Below are positions 46,729 through 55,689 of a stretch of DNA of 64,000 bases, piece after piece. A program made the translations under genes and the position numbers. Positions within the stretch are counted from its first letter, which is position 1. Every line of letters begins with the position of its first letter. Below the pieces are notes generated by a model. That model did no database searches. It saw only the letters and a list, made by a program, of their open reading frames with translations, and was not told the DNA's origin. The DNA comes from Alkalihalobacterium alkalinitrilicum (GTDB lineage: Bacteria > Bacillota > Bacilli > Bacillales > Bacillaceae_F): NCBI RefSeq assembly GCF_002019605.1, contig NZ_KV917368.1:1757958-1821957 (forward strand). Direction: 5' to 3'.

Positions 46729-48093
46729 CTACACCTCCTCAACTTCAACTTTTATTGCTTTTTCGATTTGATTACGATCAATTAATGTGGACCACATTCC
46801 TATTAAGGCACGTGGTGCAGAATTGCCCGTAAATCCACTCATCGTCGGTGGTCCATTTAAAGCTAAAGGTGGAAACAATCTACTGAATTTTGCAGCTTCT
46901 TGCTTTGTTTTCGCACGGACCGCCATTCTTAAATAAATTTCATTCAAATCAGAATCATTTTCATGAGCTAATGGACCATGTAACGAATTATGCCCTATGA
47001 AATCGGTTCGTACTTCATCGTAATTCAACTCCATTTTCTCGAGTTGTTTTCGAATAATTTCATCGACTTTCTTTGCCTTTAACATCGCATCTGGCCAAGA
47101 AAAACCAACCATCACTTGACCTAGATACCCATTTTCATATCCCATTACGACTTTTAATGTCTCTGGTTTCGGTTTTCCTTTCGTACCCGTTACTTTCACT
47201 TGATTAGGAGCAATATTTTCAAGTTTTACGTTCGTTAAATCAACCACTACATCTGGCGTAAAATAAGCCGATGGATCATGGATTTCATATAACATTTGTT
47301 CTTTCACCGTATCAACAGTAACTAAACCACCACGTTCTTCGACTTTGCTAACGATAAATTCTCCAGTTTCCGAGACCTCAGCAATCGGATAACCAATTTG
47401 ATCAAATCCTTCAATGTCCCACCATTTTCCGCTGAAATTACCTCCCGTAGATTGGGCTGAGCATTCTAATAAATGGCCCATAAAAACACCACTAGCTAAT
47501 TTATCCCACTCTTCTTCACTCCAATCAAATTCATAAATGAGTGGTGCTAAAAATTGGGCAGTATCTGTCGTTCTTCCCGTAATAACAATATCTGCTCCTG
47601 CTCTTAACGCTTCAACAATCGGTTGGGCTCCTATGTAAGCGTTCGCGAACTCAAGCCTTTCTTTGACCGTATCAATGGCTGCTCCTGTTTCTAAATGATC
47701 TAATGAAACACCATTTTCTTGAAATTCATCAATTCGATCAATCACATTATCTCCTGTTACAACCGCCACTTTTAAGCCTGTAAATCCTAGCTCTCTTGCT
47801 ACTTTTAGAACCTCTTGTTGAGCACCGATCGGGTTTATCCCGCCTGCATTTGTTAATAATTTAATTCCTTTTTCCTTTACGTAAGGCAGTAATGCTTTCA
47901 TTTGCGTTGAAATATCTTTTGTATATCCTGCATTTTCATTTTTACGTTTGTCTTTTACTAATATCGCCATAGTCAATTCGGCTAAAGCGTCGAAGCATAT
48001 ATATTGAACATTTCCTTTTTCCGCTGTTGCTACTGCAGGTTCAATCGTATCCCCATAGAACCCTTGTGCAGCTCCAATACGAACTGTTTTCAT
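46729..48093 (-). CDS. AtuA family protein (DUF1446)
   Basis: 454 aa from the ATG at 48093, seven bases after AAAGGGGAGG; an ATG at 48123 overlaps the previous stop but lies before that RBS. The N-terminal VRIGAAQGFYGDTIEPAVAT, ITGRTTDTAQFLAPL and ECSAQSTGGNFSGKWWD are typical of the acyclic-terpene-utilisation protein AtuA. Its reaction is not firmly established; genetics in Pseudomonas ties it to citronellol/geraniol breakdown. Co-location with acyl-CoA carboxylase genes is common. Confidence 0.9.
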   Translation of the reverse strand: MKTVRIGAAQGFYGDTIEPAVATAEKGNVQYICFDALAELTMAILVKDKRKNENAGYTKDISTQMKALLPYVKEKGIKLLTNAGGINPIGAQQEVLKVARELGFTGLKVAVVTGDNVIDRIDEFQENGVSLDHLETGAAIDTVKERLEFANAYIGAQPIVEALRAGADIVITGRTTDTAQFLAPLIYEFDWSEEEWDKLASGVFMGHLLECSAQSTGGNFSGKWWDIEGFDQIGYPIAEVSETGEFIVSKVEERGGLVTVDTVKEQMLYEIHDPSAYFTPDVVVDLTNVKLENIAPNQVKVTGTKGKPKPETLKVVMGYENGYLGQVMVGFSWPDAMLKAKKVDEIIRKQLEKMELNYDEVRTDFIGHNSLHGPLAHENDSDLNEIYLRMAVRAKTKQEAAKFSRLFPPLALNGPPTMSGFTGNSAPRALIGMWSTLIDRNQIEKAIKVEVEEV

Positions 48094-48115
48094 ATCATCG
48101 CCTCCCCTTTCACCC

Positions 48116-48334
48116 TTAATCATTATTAATCTTTACAATAACATCTCCCTCTTGAACGAACTCTCCTTCCGCGGTATGAAGCGAAGCAATAACTCCATCA
48201 TGGGTAGCTTCAATTGGAATTTCCATTTTCATAGACTCTAAGATCACAAGAATATCTCCAGCTTTAACTACATCATTTTCTTTTACTTCTACTTTCCATA
48301 CATTCCCACTCATTGAAGCTTGAACTTCTACCAT
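48116..48334 (-). CDS. Biotin carboxyl carrier protein, short
   Basis: 72 aa from the ATG at 48334 behind TTTAGGAGTGATATAT; an in-frame earlier start at 48373 would overlap the crotonase end. A single biotinyl domain with the biotin lysine at residue 36 in ESMKMEIP. Similar in size to the Bacillus YngHB-type carrier. It should shuttle carboxybiotin between the biotin carboxylase at 37726 and the carboxyltransferase at 42454. Confidence 0.92.
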   Translation of the reverse strand: MVEVQASMSGNVWKVEVKENDVVKAGDILVILESMKMEIPIEATHDGVIASLHTAEGEFVQEGDVIVKINND

Positions 48335-48357
48335 ATATATCACTCCTAAATAATTTT

Positions 48358-49143
48358 TTATTGCCCTTTCCAATTTGGCGTTCTCTTTTCTAAGAAAGCT
48401 GAAGCTCCTTCTCGTAAATCTTCACTCATAAATGAAACAAGTCTCAGTGTTGATAAATAGTCAAACGATTTCAATAAATCCATTTGCTCAGTATTATAGA
48501 AAGCATCTAAACCTAACTGAACTGCTAACGGGCTAAATGATGCCACTGTTTTTGCCACCTTCATCGCTTCAGCTTCAAGTTCTTCAGGTGGAACGACACG
48601 ATGAACTAAATTAAATTCCTTTGCTTGTTCAGCGGTAATAATCTCAGCAGTGAGCATCAACTCTAACATTTTTCGATCTCCTACCGCCCTACGTACCCAT
48701 GGCATAATAACAAACGGTACAAGTCCAAGCCTGAGTTCAGTTAAACCTAACTTTGCTTCACTAGAGGCTATCGCAATATGGCACATCGCAACCAAACCAG
48801 TTCCTCCACCTAATGCAGGCCCATTAACAGCTGCAATTAAAGGCGTTTGAACTTTTGCACCAACTTTAAACAATTCTGTACTTGCTCGCCCTTCAAAGTG
48901 AAGTTCAGGAGCGGTTTTCTCAAGGTTCTTTTTAAATTCATTTAAGTTTCCACCCGCAGAAAATGCCTTTCCCGCTCCTGTAATCACGATTGCCCTGACA
49001 TTAGGATCACGATCAGCATTTGTAATCGCTTGAAGTAATTCATTTGCAGATTTCTCTGTTAATGGATTTCTAATCTCTGGTAGATTTAGTGTGATTTTCG
49101 CAACATAGTCATTTACTTCATATAACACTGTTTTAAAATCCAT
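48358..49143 (-). CDS. Enoyl-CoA hydratase, first gene of the Atu/Liu-like operon
   Basis: 261 aa, ATG behind AGAGGTGAGGTC. Crotonase motifs FSAGGNLNEFKKN, GPALGGGTGLVAMCHIAIA and GLTELRLGLVPFVIMPWVRRAVG. In this context it may hydrate the carboxylated enoyl-CoA, like AtuE or methylglutaconyl-CoA hydratase. A sigma-54 promoter lies 47 bp upstream. Confidence 0.92.
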   Translation of the reverse strand: MDFKTVLYEVNDYVAKITLNLPEIRNPLTEKSANELLQAITNADRDPNVRAIVITGAGKAFSAGGNLNEFKKNLEKTAPELHFEGRASTELFKVGAKVQTPLIAAVNGPALGGGTGLVAMCHIAIASSEAKLGLTELRLGLVPFVIMPWVRRAVGDRKMLELMLTAEIITAEQAKEFNLVHRVVPPEELEAEAMKVAKTVASFSPLAVQLGLDAFYNTEQMDLLKSFDYLSTLRLVSFMSEDLREGASAFLEKRTPNWKGQ

Positions 49144-49189
49144 GACCTCACCTCTAACTTTTCTAATAATTTGGCGTCACTCTTTGAAT

Positions 49190-49205
49190 TGCAATATTTG
49201 TGCCA
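49190..49205 (-). promoter_or_regulatory. Sigma-54 promoter of Atu/Liu-like operon
   Basis: The minus strand reads TGGCACAAATATTGCA, identical to the consensus TGGCAC-N5-TTGCA, 47 bp before the crotonase ATG. Confidence 0.9.
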
Positions 49206-49273
49206 AAGTTTTTTTGCTTTAGAATGACCATTTTCTTTGCCTCACTCAGTTAATAAAAAGAACACAAGTGTAA

Positions 49274-49297
49274 AGTTGTTAACATAATTTAACAAGT
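49274..49297. promoter_or_regulatory. Candidate enhancer (UAS) dyad
   Basis: AGTTGT-N12-ACAAGT, 70-90 bp upstream of the -24 box and about 100 bp upstream of the activator start, so it could serve activation of the operon and self-control of the regulator. Confidence 0.6.
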
Positions 49298-49398
49298 GTT
49301 CATAGAAATAAACAATAGTCGCATTGTAATAGAGTGTGAATGTTGCTATAATTTTAAATATATAAAATTTTCCAAAAATATTAGTGAGGTGTTTTCTA

Positions 49399-51540
49399 TT
49401 GAAAGTAAGAAACTTCACCACTATCGATTATGTTAATTTATCTCCTGAAAGTACAATACGCGAAACCATATCAGCATTTCTAAACTATCGAGTAGACTTT
49501 GGATGCATTACAAGGAATAACAAGTTGTTAGGTATTGTCCATAAAAATTCTATTCATCGGGCCTTGCTACAAAACTATTCACTAGATGATCCTATTAAAC
49601 CGTTTATTAAAGAAAAAGTGATTACCATTCATAAAGACCAACATTTAATCGACGCAAGAGAAATAATGATGGAGGGAAATGTAAGTCAAGCTGTTGTACT
49701 GGATCATAATGAAGAAGTTTTTGGAATAATGTCTAAGTCAGATCTAGTCACTTCTAATATGGCAGCATTAGAAAATGCACTAAGCCGTATGACTGCTCTT
49801 ATCGAAAACTTGCAAGATGCTGTTATTCTTGTAGATCCTAGTCTCAATATAACTACCTATAACCATACTGCAATTGAGCTTCTTCAGTTAAAAGAAAAAA
49901 GTCTAATGGGTGCTCCAATAGATCATTTTCTTCCTTCTTTTAGAAGATGGCTACTAGAAACTTTAAAAACTGGAGAAATTCAAGATATTAAAAGATTTAC
50001 TTTTAAAGAATTAACTGTTTTAGCTTCTTTCATTCCCATCCGTGAACAAAACAAAGTATCTGGAGCAATGGTTGTTTTACGTGATGTTACTTCATATGAA
50101 AGTATTGCAAATGAATTAGAAACAACAAATAATTTAAAAAAGATATTAGATAGTGCACTTGAACTAGCATACGACGGTGTCATAGTAACAGACAATGACG
50201 GCCAAATCACTATGACCAACCATGGATTTATTGAACTCTTTAACTTAAAAAATCAACATGATGTGATCGGACTACCTATTACAAAAATTGCACCACAAAT
50301 CCCTTCGCACCTGAGTTTAAAAATGAATAAAAAAATTGAAGGAGAACTCATCGAGGTTAATAATAAGAAATGTATTGTAGCTCAAATGCCAATCTATCAA
50401 AATGGGCAAAAACTAGGGGCAATATTTAAGATTATCTTCCACCAACTTGAAGCATGGAAAGATATTTTTCATCATATGGAACATTTAGAAAGTGAAATTT
50501 CGTATTACCGAGGAGAATTAATTCGAATTTCCAATGATACAGACCCTTTTGCTCACGTTATTTCTATTAATGACCAAATGGAAAAATTTAAGCAGGAGGC
50601 AACTATTGCTGCCAAATCCCCTTCAACTATATTAATCACAGGTGAAAGTGGTACTGGTAAGGAACTAATAGCTGCTGGCATACATACTGTATCCGAAAGA
50701 AAAGGTGCTTTTATTAAAGTAAATTGTGCTGCCATTCCTGAAGAGTTGTTAGAATCAGAGTTTTTTGGCTATGAAGAAGGTGCATTTACTGGAGCAAAAA
50801 AAGGAGGAAAACTTGGTAAATTTGAATTAGCGAATAAAGGAACACTTTTTCTGGACGAAATTGGCGACATGCCTTTAGCTTTACAAGTAAAGCTTTTAAG
50901 GGTATTGCAAGAACAAGAGTTTGAAAGAGTAGGTGCGACTAAAACTACAAAAGTTGACGTTCGAGTAATATCAGCTACTAACAAAGATTTAGCAGAACTA
51001 GTGAAAGAAGGTAAATTCAGAGAAGATTTATACTACCGCATCCATGTTATTCACTTAAATATCCCTCCACTACGAGATCGTCTAGATGATATTCCAATTC
51101 TTTGTAAACATTTCATAAAAAAGATTAATTTGAAAACAAACAAAAATATTGTAGGAGTTTCTCCATCTGTAATCCAACATTTTCAACAGTATCAATGGCC
51201 AGGTAATATTAGGCAACTAGAAAATGTCTTAGAAAGAGCTTTTCATTTTAGCAAATCTTCTTGGATTGAACTTGAACACTTACCTAAAGAAATTAACGTA
51301 CTAGACGATAAAATCACGATTAGTCCTACTCCCTTTGAAACAGAAAAAAATCTTAATATCGACCGTAAACAGTCTATAAATAAAACGGAAAAACAAGTTA
51401 TTCTGCAAGCACTCATGAAGACGCATGGTAATCGAACCAAAGCTGCTGAAATCTTAGGAGTGAGTCGGACAACGCTTTATCAAAAAATAAAAAAATATAA
51501 TATTAAAGAAGAACTAAACTTTACTTTTACCTCAACATAA
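49399..51540 (+). CDS. Sigma-54-dependent activator (CBS-CBS-PAS-PAS-AAA-Fis)
   Basis: 713 aa from the TTG at 49399, eight bases after GTGAGGTG; a GTG at 49384 lies in that RBS. Two CBS repeats (about 3-118), two PAS domains (about 128-235 and 245-350), and an AAA+ domain with Walker A GESGTGKE at 415, the sigma-54 contact GAFTGA at 461 and Walker [11 protein letters not shown] at 481. A C-terminal Fis helix-turn-helix contains [22 protein letters not shown] domains usually bind adenine nucleotides or CoA-like ligands and PAS domains small molecules, so it may sense an acyl-CoA or acid. It is the only such regulator in the window, next to five sigma-54 promoters. Confidence 0.93.
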   Translation: MKVRNFTTIDYVNLSPESTIRETISAFLNYRVDFGCITRNNKLLGIVHKNSIHRALLQNYSLDDPIKPFIKEKVITIHKDQHLIDAREIMMEGNVSQAVVLDHNEEVFGIMSKSDLVTSNMAALENALSRMTALIENLQDAVILVDPSLNITTYNHTAIELLQLKEKSLMGAPIDHFLPSFRRWLLETLKTGEIQDIKRFTFKELTVLASFIPIREQNKVSGAMVVLRDVTSYESIANELETTNNLKKILDSALELAYDGVIVTDNDGQITMTNHGFIELFNLKNQHDVIGLPITKIAPQIPSHLSLKMNKKIEGELIEVNNKKCIVAQMPIYQNGQKLGAIFKIIFHQLEAWKDIFHHMEHLESEISYYRGELIRISNDTDPFAHVISINDQMEKFKQEATIAAKSPSTILITGESGTGKELIAAGIHTVSERKGAFIKVNCAAIPEELLESEFFGYEEGAFTGAKKGGKLGKFELANKGTLFLDEIGDMPLALQVKLLRVLQEQEFERVGATKTTKVDVRVISATNKDLAELVKEGKFREDLYYRIHVIHLNIPPLRDRLDDIPILCKHFIKKINLKTNKNIVGVSPSVIQHFQQYQWPGNIRQLENVLERAFHFSKSSWIELEHLPKEINVLDDKITISPTPFETEKNLNIDRKQSINKTEKQVILQALMKTHGNRTKAAEILGVSRTTLYQKIKKYNIKEELNFTFTST

Positions 51541-51549
51541 TTTTTAGTT

Positions 51550-51615
51550 ATGTTGGTTTGCTAGTCGATGTAAGAGCTTAATTATATGGATAAACTAGCA
51601 AACCAACATTTTTTG
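51550..51615 (+). terminator. Rho-independent terminator of the activator gene
   Basis: Perfect 16-bp inverted repeat ATGTTGGTTTGCTAGT / ACTAGCAAACCAACAT with a 28-nt loop, followed by TTTTTT, 9 bp after the stop. It may also serve the ligase gene ending at 51663. Confidence 0.85.
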
Positions 51616-51662
51616 ACTCGTATACAGTAATCCTCTTTTCAATAGCTTATATTTTTAAATGT

Positions 51663-53207
51663 TCATTTTTTTAAGATAAACTTTTGTACTTTTCCGGACA
51701 ATGTCAGTGGCAATTGTTCAACAAAAACAATTTCTTTCGGCACTTTAAAATCAGCTAAATGTTTTCTACAATAATCTTTAAGTTCATCTTCCTTGACTGA
51801 CACCCCCTCTTTAGGAATAATAAAATATTTGTCTACTGCTCCAAAAAACAAATCAGTACCTCCAATTCCTGCAACAGCAGATACTTTGTGATGAGAAGAA
51901 ATCACCTTTTCAACTTCAACTGGATATATATTGCATTCCCCTTTCCTAAACACCTCAGCTTTTTGACCTTTGTAATAAATGTATCCTTCATGATCCATAT
52001 AACCTAAATCCCCAGTGAACAGCCAGTTGCCTAAATTGAAAGTATTTTGTGTCCCTTCTTTTAATTCAAGATAACCTTTCGCTATACAATTTCCTTTTAT
52101 TACTATCTCACCCACTAGTCCTACAGAAAGTTCATTTTTTTCACTGTCTACAATTTTTGCTTGAAAATCACCAATAGGAACACCGATACTTTTTTGAGCC
52201 TTTTCAACAGGATCTGATAACTTTGTAAGCAAGCACGCACCTGAGGTTTCGGTCAATCCATATAAGTTTACTAATGAAGCTTCCGTAAATAGATTAATAA
52301 TTCCCTGACAAATACCAGTATCAACGTTAGATCCTCCAACAATGCAAATTTTTACAGAACTTACATCATATTTCTTAGTACCTTTGTAATTACATATCTT
52401 GGTATAATTTGCTGGCATCTCATTGAGTACAGTCGGTTTATATTTATGGATAACCTCTAGCACCGATTCTGGTAGGGGGTTTGGAATTAAAATCACTTTT
52501 CCATAGCTTAATAGAGCAGCATGTACCGTACAGGTCAATCCTCCGTAATGACTTAGAGGTATACTTCCTGTTATACTGTCGCATTCATCTAAGGATAAAT
52601 GTTCAACTAACGCTTTGGCAGACGTTAAAATACTTTTGTTAGTTAGCATAGTTCCCTTTGGCCATCCCATTGTACCTGAAGTATAAATTACTGCAACCGT
52701 ATCATCTTCTCGAATTAGCTCTTTGGCTTCCTCAATTCGTTTCCTATTTGGCTCTCTATAAATGAGCTCCTCAAATGATAAACTGTCATCAAACCCTTCT
52801 CCGATGAATATATACTTTTTTATATTAAACATTGTCTTATTATTATTAATAAAACTTGCAAAATCAAAATCTTGTGAAGTCGAATTACATATAAGACCTT
52901 TTACTTTTGAAGATTTCAACATATATTCTAATTCCAGTTTTTCGCATCTTACATCTAAGGCTACTAATCCAACACCTATTTTAGCAGTAGCAAAATACGT
53001 ATAAAGCCACTCCACTTGATTTAAAGCCAAGATACCAAGATAATCTCCTTTATTAAATCCTTCCTCTAATAGAGCCGATGCTAAATAATCAGAAATCTCA
53101 TCGAGCTTACGGAATGTAATACTTTGTTCATTATCCATAATTAAAAATGGTTTTTCAGGAAACTTTTCTACTGCCTTTGTTAGTGCTTTATGCACGATCC
53201 AACTCAA
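51663..53207 (-). CDS. AMP-forming acyl-CoA ligase with eroded motifs
   Basis: 514 aa from the TTG at 53207 behind GATGGAGGTGTTTATT; an ATG at 53222 overlaps that RBS. Close paralogue of the ligase at 18029 over its whole length. The P-loop reads YTSGTMGWPKG (Thr to Met, Arg to Trp) and the hinge reads YKGQKAEVFRKGECNIYP, losing the conserved Arg of the GRxK motif. SGKVQKFILKK with the C-terminal lysine is intact. It may have low activity or a changed role. A sigma-54 promoter lies 163 bp upstream. Confidence 0.88.
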   Translation of the reverse strand: MSWIVHKALTKAVEKFPEKPFLIMDNEQSITFRKLDEISDYLASALLEEGFNKGDYLGILALNQVEWLYTYFATAKIGVGLVALDVRCEKLELEYMLKSSKVKGLICNSTSQDFDFASFINNNKTMFNIKKYIFIGEGFDDSLSFEELIYREPNRKRIEEAKELIREDDTVAVIYTSGTMGWPKGTMLTNKSILTSAKALVEHLSLDECDSITGSIPLSHYGGLTCTVHAALLSYGKVILIPNPLPESVLEVIHKYKPTVLNEMPANYTKICNYKGTKKYDVSSVKICIVGGSNVDTGICQGIINLFTEASLVNLYGLTETSGACLLTKLSDPVEKAQKSIGVPIGDFQAKIVDSEKNELSVGLVGEIVIKGNCIAKGYLELKEGTQNTFNLGNWLFTGDLGYMDHEGYIYYKGQKAEVFRKGECNIYPVEVEKVISSHHKVSAVAGIGGTDLFFGAVDKYFIIPKEGVSVKEDELKDYCRKHLADFKVPKEIVFVEQLPLTLSGKVQKFILKK

Positions 53208-53369
53208 AATAAACACCTCCATCTAATAGTTTTAATTAAAAGGTCTCAAAAAATAATGAAAGATTTAATACAATTTTAGGTGCAAATTATTTAACTATAT
53301 TTCTAATACTCATTAATAATAAGTAGTCAAAATAGATTGGATACTTTTCAAATCCTTACTTACTATTTT

Positions 53370-53385
53370 TGCAATATTTATGCCA
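53370..53385 (-). promoter_or_regulatory. Sigma-54 promoter of ligase 51663
   Basis: The minus strand reads TGGCATAAATATTGCA, with 10-bp GG-to-GC spacing, matching the promoter at 49190 except for one base. Confidence 0.8.
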
Positions 53386-53546
53386 TAACAGTATTCTGTT
53401 ATACAACTTTAAAAAACAAGTAGCCATTGTTATTTTTTCTATACATATGTAAAGTTGCACTTGTAAAAAAGTTTACATAATGAAATATTCGCTTTATGAA
53501 TTCACGATGGCTCCAAGATTCTAGACTCTAACTTAAAAAATAAAAA

Positions 53547-53582
53547 AAAAAACGATTCTGACCTTATGCAGAATCGTTTTTT
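53547..53582 (-). terminator. Rho-independent terminator of third TRAP operon
   Basis: Perfect 14-bp inverted repeat AAAAAACGATTCTG / CAGAATCGTTTTTT, continuing into a run of T on the minus strand. Confidence 0.88.
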
Positions 53583-53640
53583 AAGCACTGTTAATGTTGA
53601 GCGGGGCCTAACATAATACAAGTTCTATAATTTAGTTTTC

Positions 53641-54183
53641 TTATACAAGCTCATTCGGCTCCTCTAAAATGGATAAACTTGCTTCTTCGTTCATAATATT
53701 CTTAATGATTAAGAACACGATTTCAATTATTATTAACCCAAAACAAATAGGTACTAAAAATATTAATGGGTAAATAGGGTATAAGTTACCTCCTGCTGGA
53801 AATGCAATTCCTTGAATTGAACTTTCTATTGCATAGAGAAGGCCGTAGTATGTGATGAGGAAAAAGAGTATGCCTTCTAGAATTAATAATAGGATAACTA
53901 TCATTCTTTGCTTAAACATACGAAACTTTGTAACAACCATTGTAATTCTAGGAAAAATTCCAGTACCATATGCAAACGCTAACGCAGGGAACAGTGTTAA
54001 TGGCATAAAATAATTCCTAACAAATTCGTATCCTCCTGGTATTGACCTTGACAGAAAGTTTCGACTAACAACATCTCCAACGATGAACAGCATCATTAAA
54101 AATAAGCTAATTCCACTTATCCATAATCCAATGATCTTAACTGTATTTAAAACTTTATAACATTTTAAAAATATATCAGGCAT
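53641..54183 (-). CDS. dctQ: TRAP transporter small permease DctQ
   Basis: 180 aa, ATG behind GGTGGTGGATAT. Four hydrophobic helices with FIVGDVVSRNFLSRSIPGGYEF and GIFPRITMVV. It lies after dctM rather than before it, an unusual order, and is followed by a strong terminator. Confidence 0.88.
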   Translation of the reverse strand: MPDIFLKCYKVLNTVKIIGLWISGISLFLMMLFIVGDVVSRNFLSRSIPGGYEFVRNYFMPLTLFPALAFAYGTGIFPRITMVVTKFRMFKQRMIVILLLILEGILFFLITYYGLLYAIESSIQGIAFPAGGNLYPIYPLIFLVPICFGLIIIEIVFLIIKNIMNEEASLSILEEPNELV

Positions 54184-54214
54184 ATATCCACCACCTTATT
54201 TTGTACTATTTTCC

Positions 54215-55519
54215 TTACATTGTACTCGGTAACCACGTAATTAAACTCGGGAAAATTATTAATAAACCACATACAACGATTGCTACAACTACTGCAAATA
54301 TGGTTGAATATTTAAATATGCCTTCTAATGGTATTTTACTAACCCCTGAAACAGCGTAAACACTTAACCCAACTGGCGGTGTTATTAAACCTAATGTACA
54401 AATGACAGAAATAAAAACTCCGAACCAAAGAATGTCGACATTCATCATTTCCACAATCGGTAATACGACTGGTAAAGTCATTAAAATAACAGCTCCACCT
54501 TCAATAAACATGAAAAGGATAAAGAAGACAAATGTAAGAATGATTAAAACGATAACGGGATATTCTAGTAAAGTTCCAATACTTTCAACTAGTTTCCGCG
54601 GTAGTAATGATACTGAAACAAACCGACTGAAAATTTTTGCCCCGATTAGTATAATAATAACCATACCTGTTATTTTTAATGTTTCTGAAAATGACTTATA
54701 AATAAAGTCTTTATTAACTCTCCCTAAAATGAGTGCAGCAATAAATGCAGCAAATGCTCCTACGGCTCCTGCCTCAGTAGGCGTAACGAACCCTGCATAA
54801 ATACCACCAAAAATAATAAAAGAAATAAAAAAACCGACAAGGAATACAACGATTATTCTTGAAGTTTTAATTGGTTTAAAACTAGCTACGGTTCCCTTTT
54901 CTTGTTTTGAGTCTGTACGAGCTAACAAAATAAACATACAAATAATATAAACAAACATGATTAAGATCCCTGGAATAATGGCCCCAATAAATAATGTACC
55001 AACTGGAGTTTCAGAAATGACTCCAAACAAGATTAAGATAAGACTTGGAGGAATAATACCAGACAAAGATCCTCCAGCAGCTGCAATTGCTCCTGCTAAT
55101 TCACTTTTATATCCATGATTTCTTAATTCAGGTACTGCTACTTGACCTAAGGATGCCGCCGTTGCTGTACCAGACCCTGAAACCGCCCCTAAAAATCCAC
55201 CAATGATGATCGTTAGTGCTCCTAGTAATCCTTTTTTTCCTCGTGAGATATTATAAACGATGGTAAACAAATCTTTTACAATTCCAGCATTAAGTATAAA
55301 TTGTGCCATTAAAACAAACAACGGGATGGTCGTTAATGTATAATTGGTTGCTTGGTTAAAAGGGTCGGAACCTACTAAACCTGGTATTATGTTTCCTCTT
55401 TCAATTAATAATAATCCAATAACTCCGACAGCTAATAATATAGAGTGGATGTACAATCCTGCTAATAGTAGTAAAAAAAATAAAATTAACACAATTGCTA
55501 CGAGTAAAATATCTGGCAT
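54215..55519 (-). CDS. dctM: TRAP transporter large permease DctM
   Basis: 434 aa, ATG behind AAGGGGGAATAGT. Many membrane helices with IPLFVLMAQFILNAGIVKDL, AAGGSLSGIIPPSLILILFG, PTEAGAVGAFAAF and GLITPPVGLSVYAVSGVS. It directly follows dctP in the P-M-Q order. Confidence 0.95.
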   Translation of the reverse strand: MPDILLVAIVLILFFLLLLAGLYIHSILLAVGVIGLLLIERGNIIPGLVGSDPFNQATNYTLTTIPLFVLMAQFILNAGIVKDLFTIVYNISRGKKGLLGALTIIIGGFLGAVSGSGTATAASLGQVAVPELRNHGYKSELAGAIAAAGGSLSGIIPPSLILILFGVISETPVGTLFIGAIIPGILIMFVYIICMFILLARTDSKQEKGTVASFKPIKTSRIIVVFLVGFFISFIIFGGIYAGFVTPTEAGAVGAFAAFIAALILGRVNKDFIYKSFSETLKITGMVIIILIGAKIFSRFVSVSLLPRKLVESIGTLLEYPVIVLIILTFVFFILFMFIEGGAVILMTLPVVLPIVEMMNVDILWFGVFISVICTLGLITPPVGLSVYAVSGVSKIPLEGIFKYSTIFAVVVAIVVCGLLIIFPSLITWLPSTM

Positions 55520-55572
55520 ACTATTCCCCCTTAACAGCTTATACCTCTGTTAAAAACCATTTAATTGGAAGA

Positions 55573-55677
55573 GCTGACTCTAGAGACTATGCCTGTATAT
55601 ATTCAACGACATTAATGCATTTTACATAATTTGCATCTATAACGTTTAAATGCAAGACACATTGCATTAGAGTCAGC
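55573..55677 (-). repeat. Long-range stem between dctP and dctM
   Basis: GCTGACTCTA / TAGAGTCAGC, 10 bp perfect, closing an 85-nt loop that contains the further repeat TGCAA/TTGCA. It sits in the same position as the dctP-distal hairpins of the two other TRAP operons. Confidence 0.55.
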
Positions 55678-55689
55678 CCTTTAATAGAA

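Larger units (their letters stand above)
49144..49398. promoter_or_regulatory. Divergent control region between operon and activator
   Basis: 255 bp holding the sigma-54 promoter (49190-49205, minus), the enhancer dyad (49274-49297) and an AT-rich stretch before the activator gene on the plus strand. The palindrome TTGTTAACATAATTTAACAA sits within the dyad. Confidence 0.7.
53208..53640. other. Regulatory intergenic region before the eroded ligase
   Basis: No gene seen. It holds a sigma-54 promoter (53370-53385), a degenerate dyad CATTGT-N12-ACATAT (53425-53448), an inverted repeat ATGTAAA/TTTACAT (53447-53478) and the terminator at 53547-53582. Confidence 0.6.
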
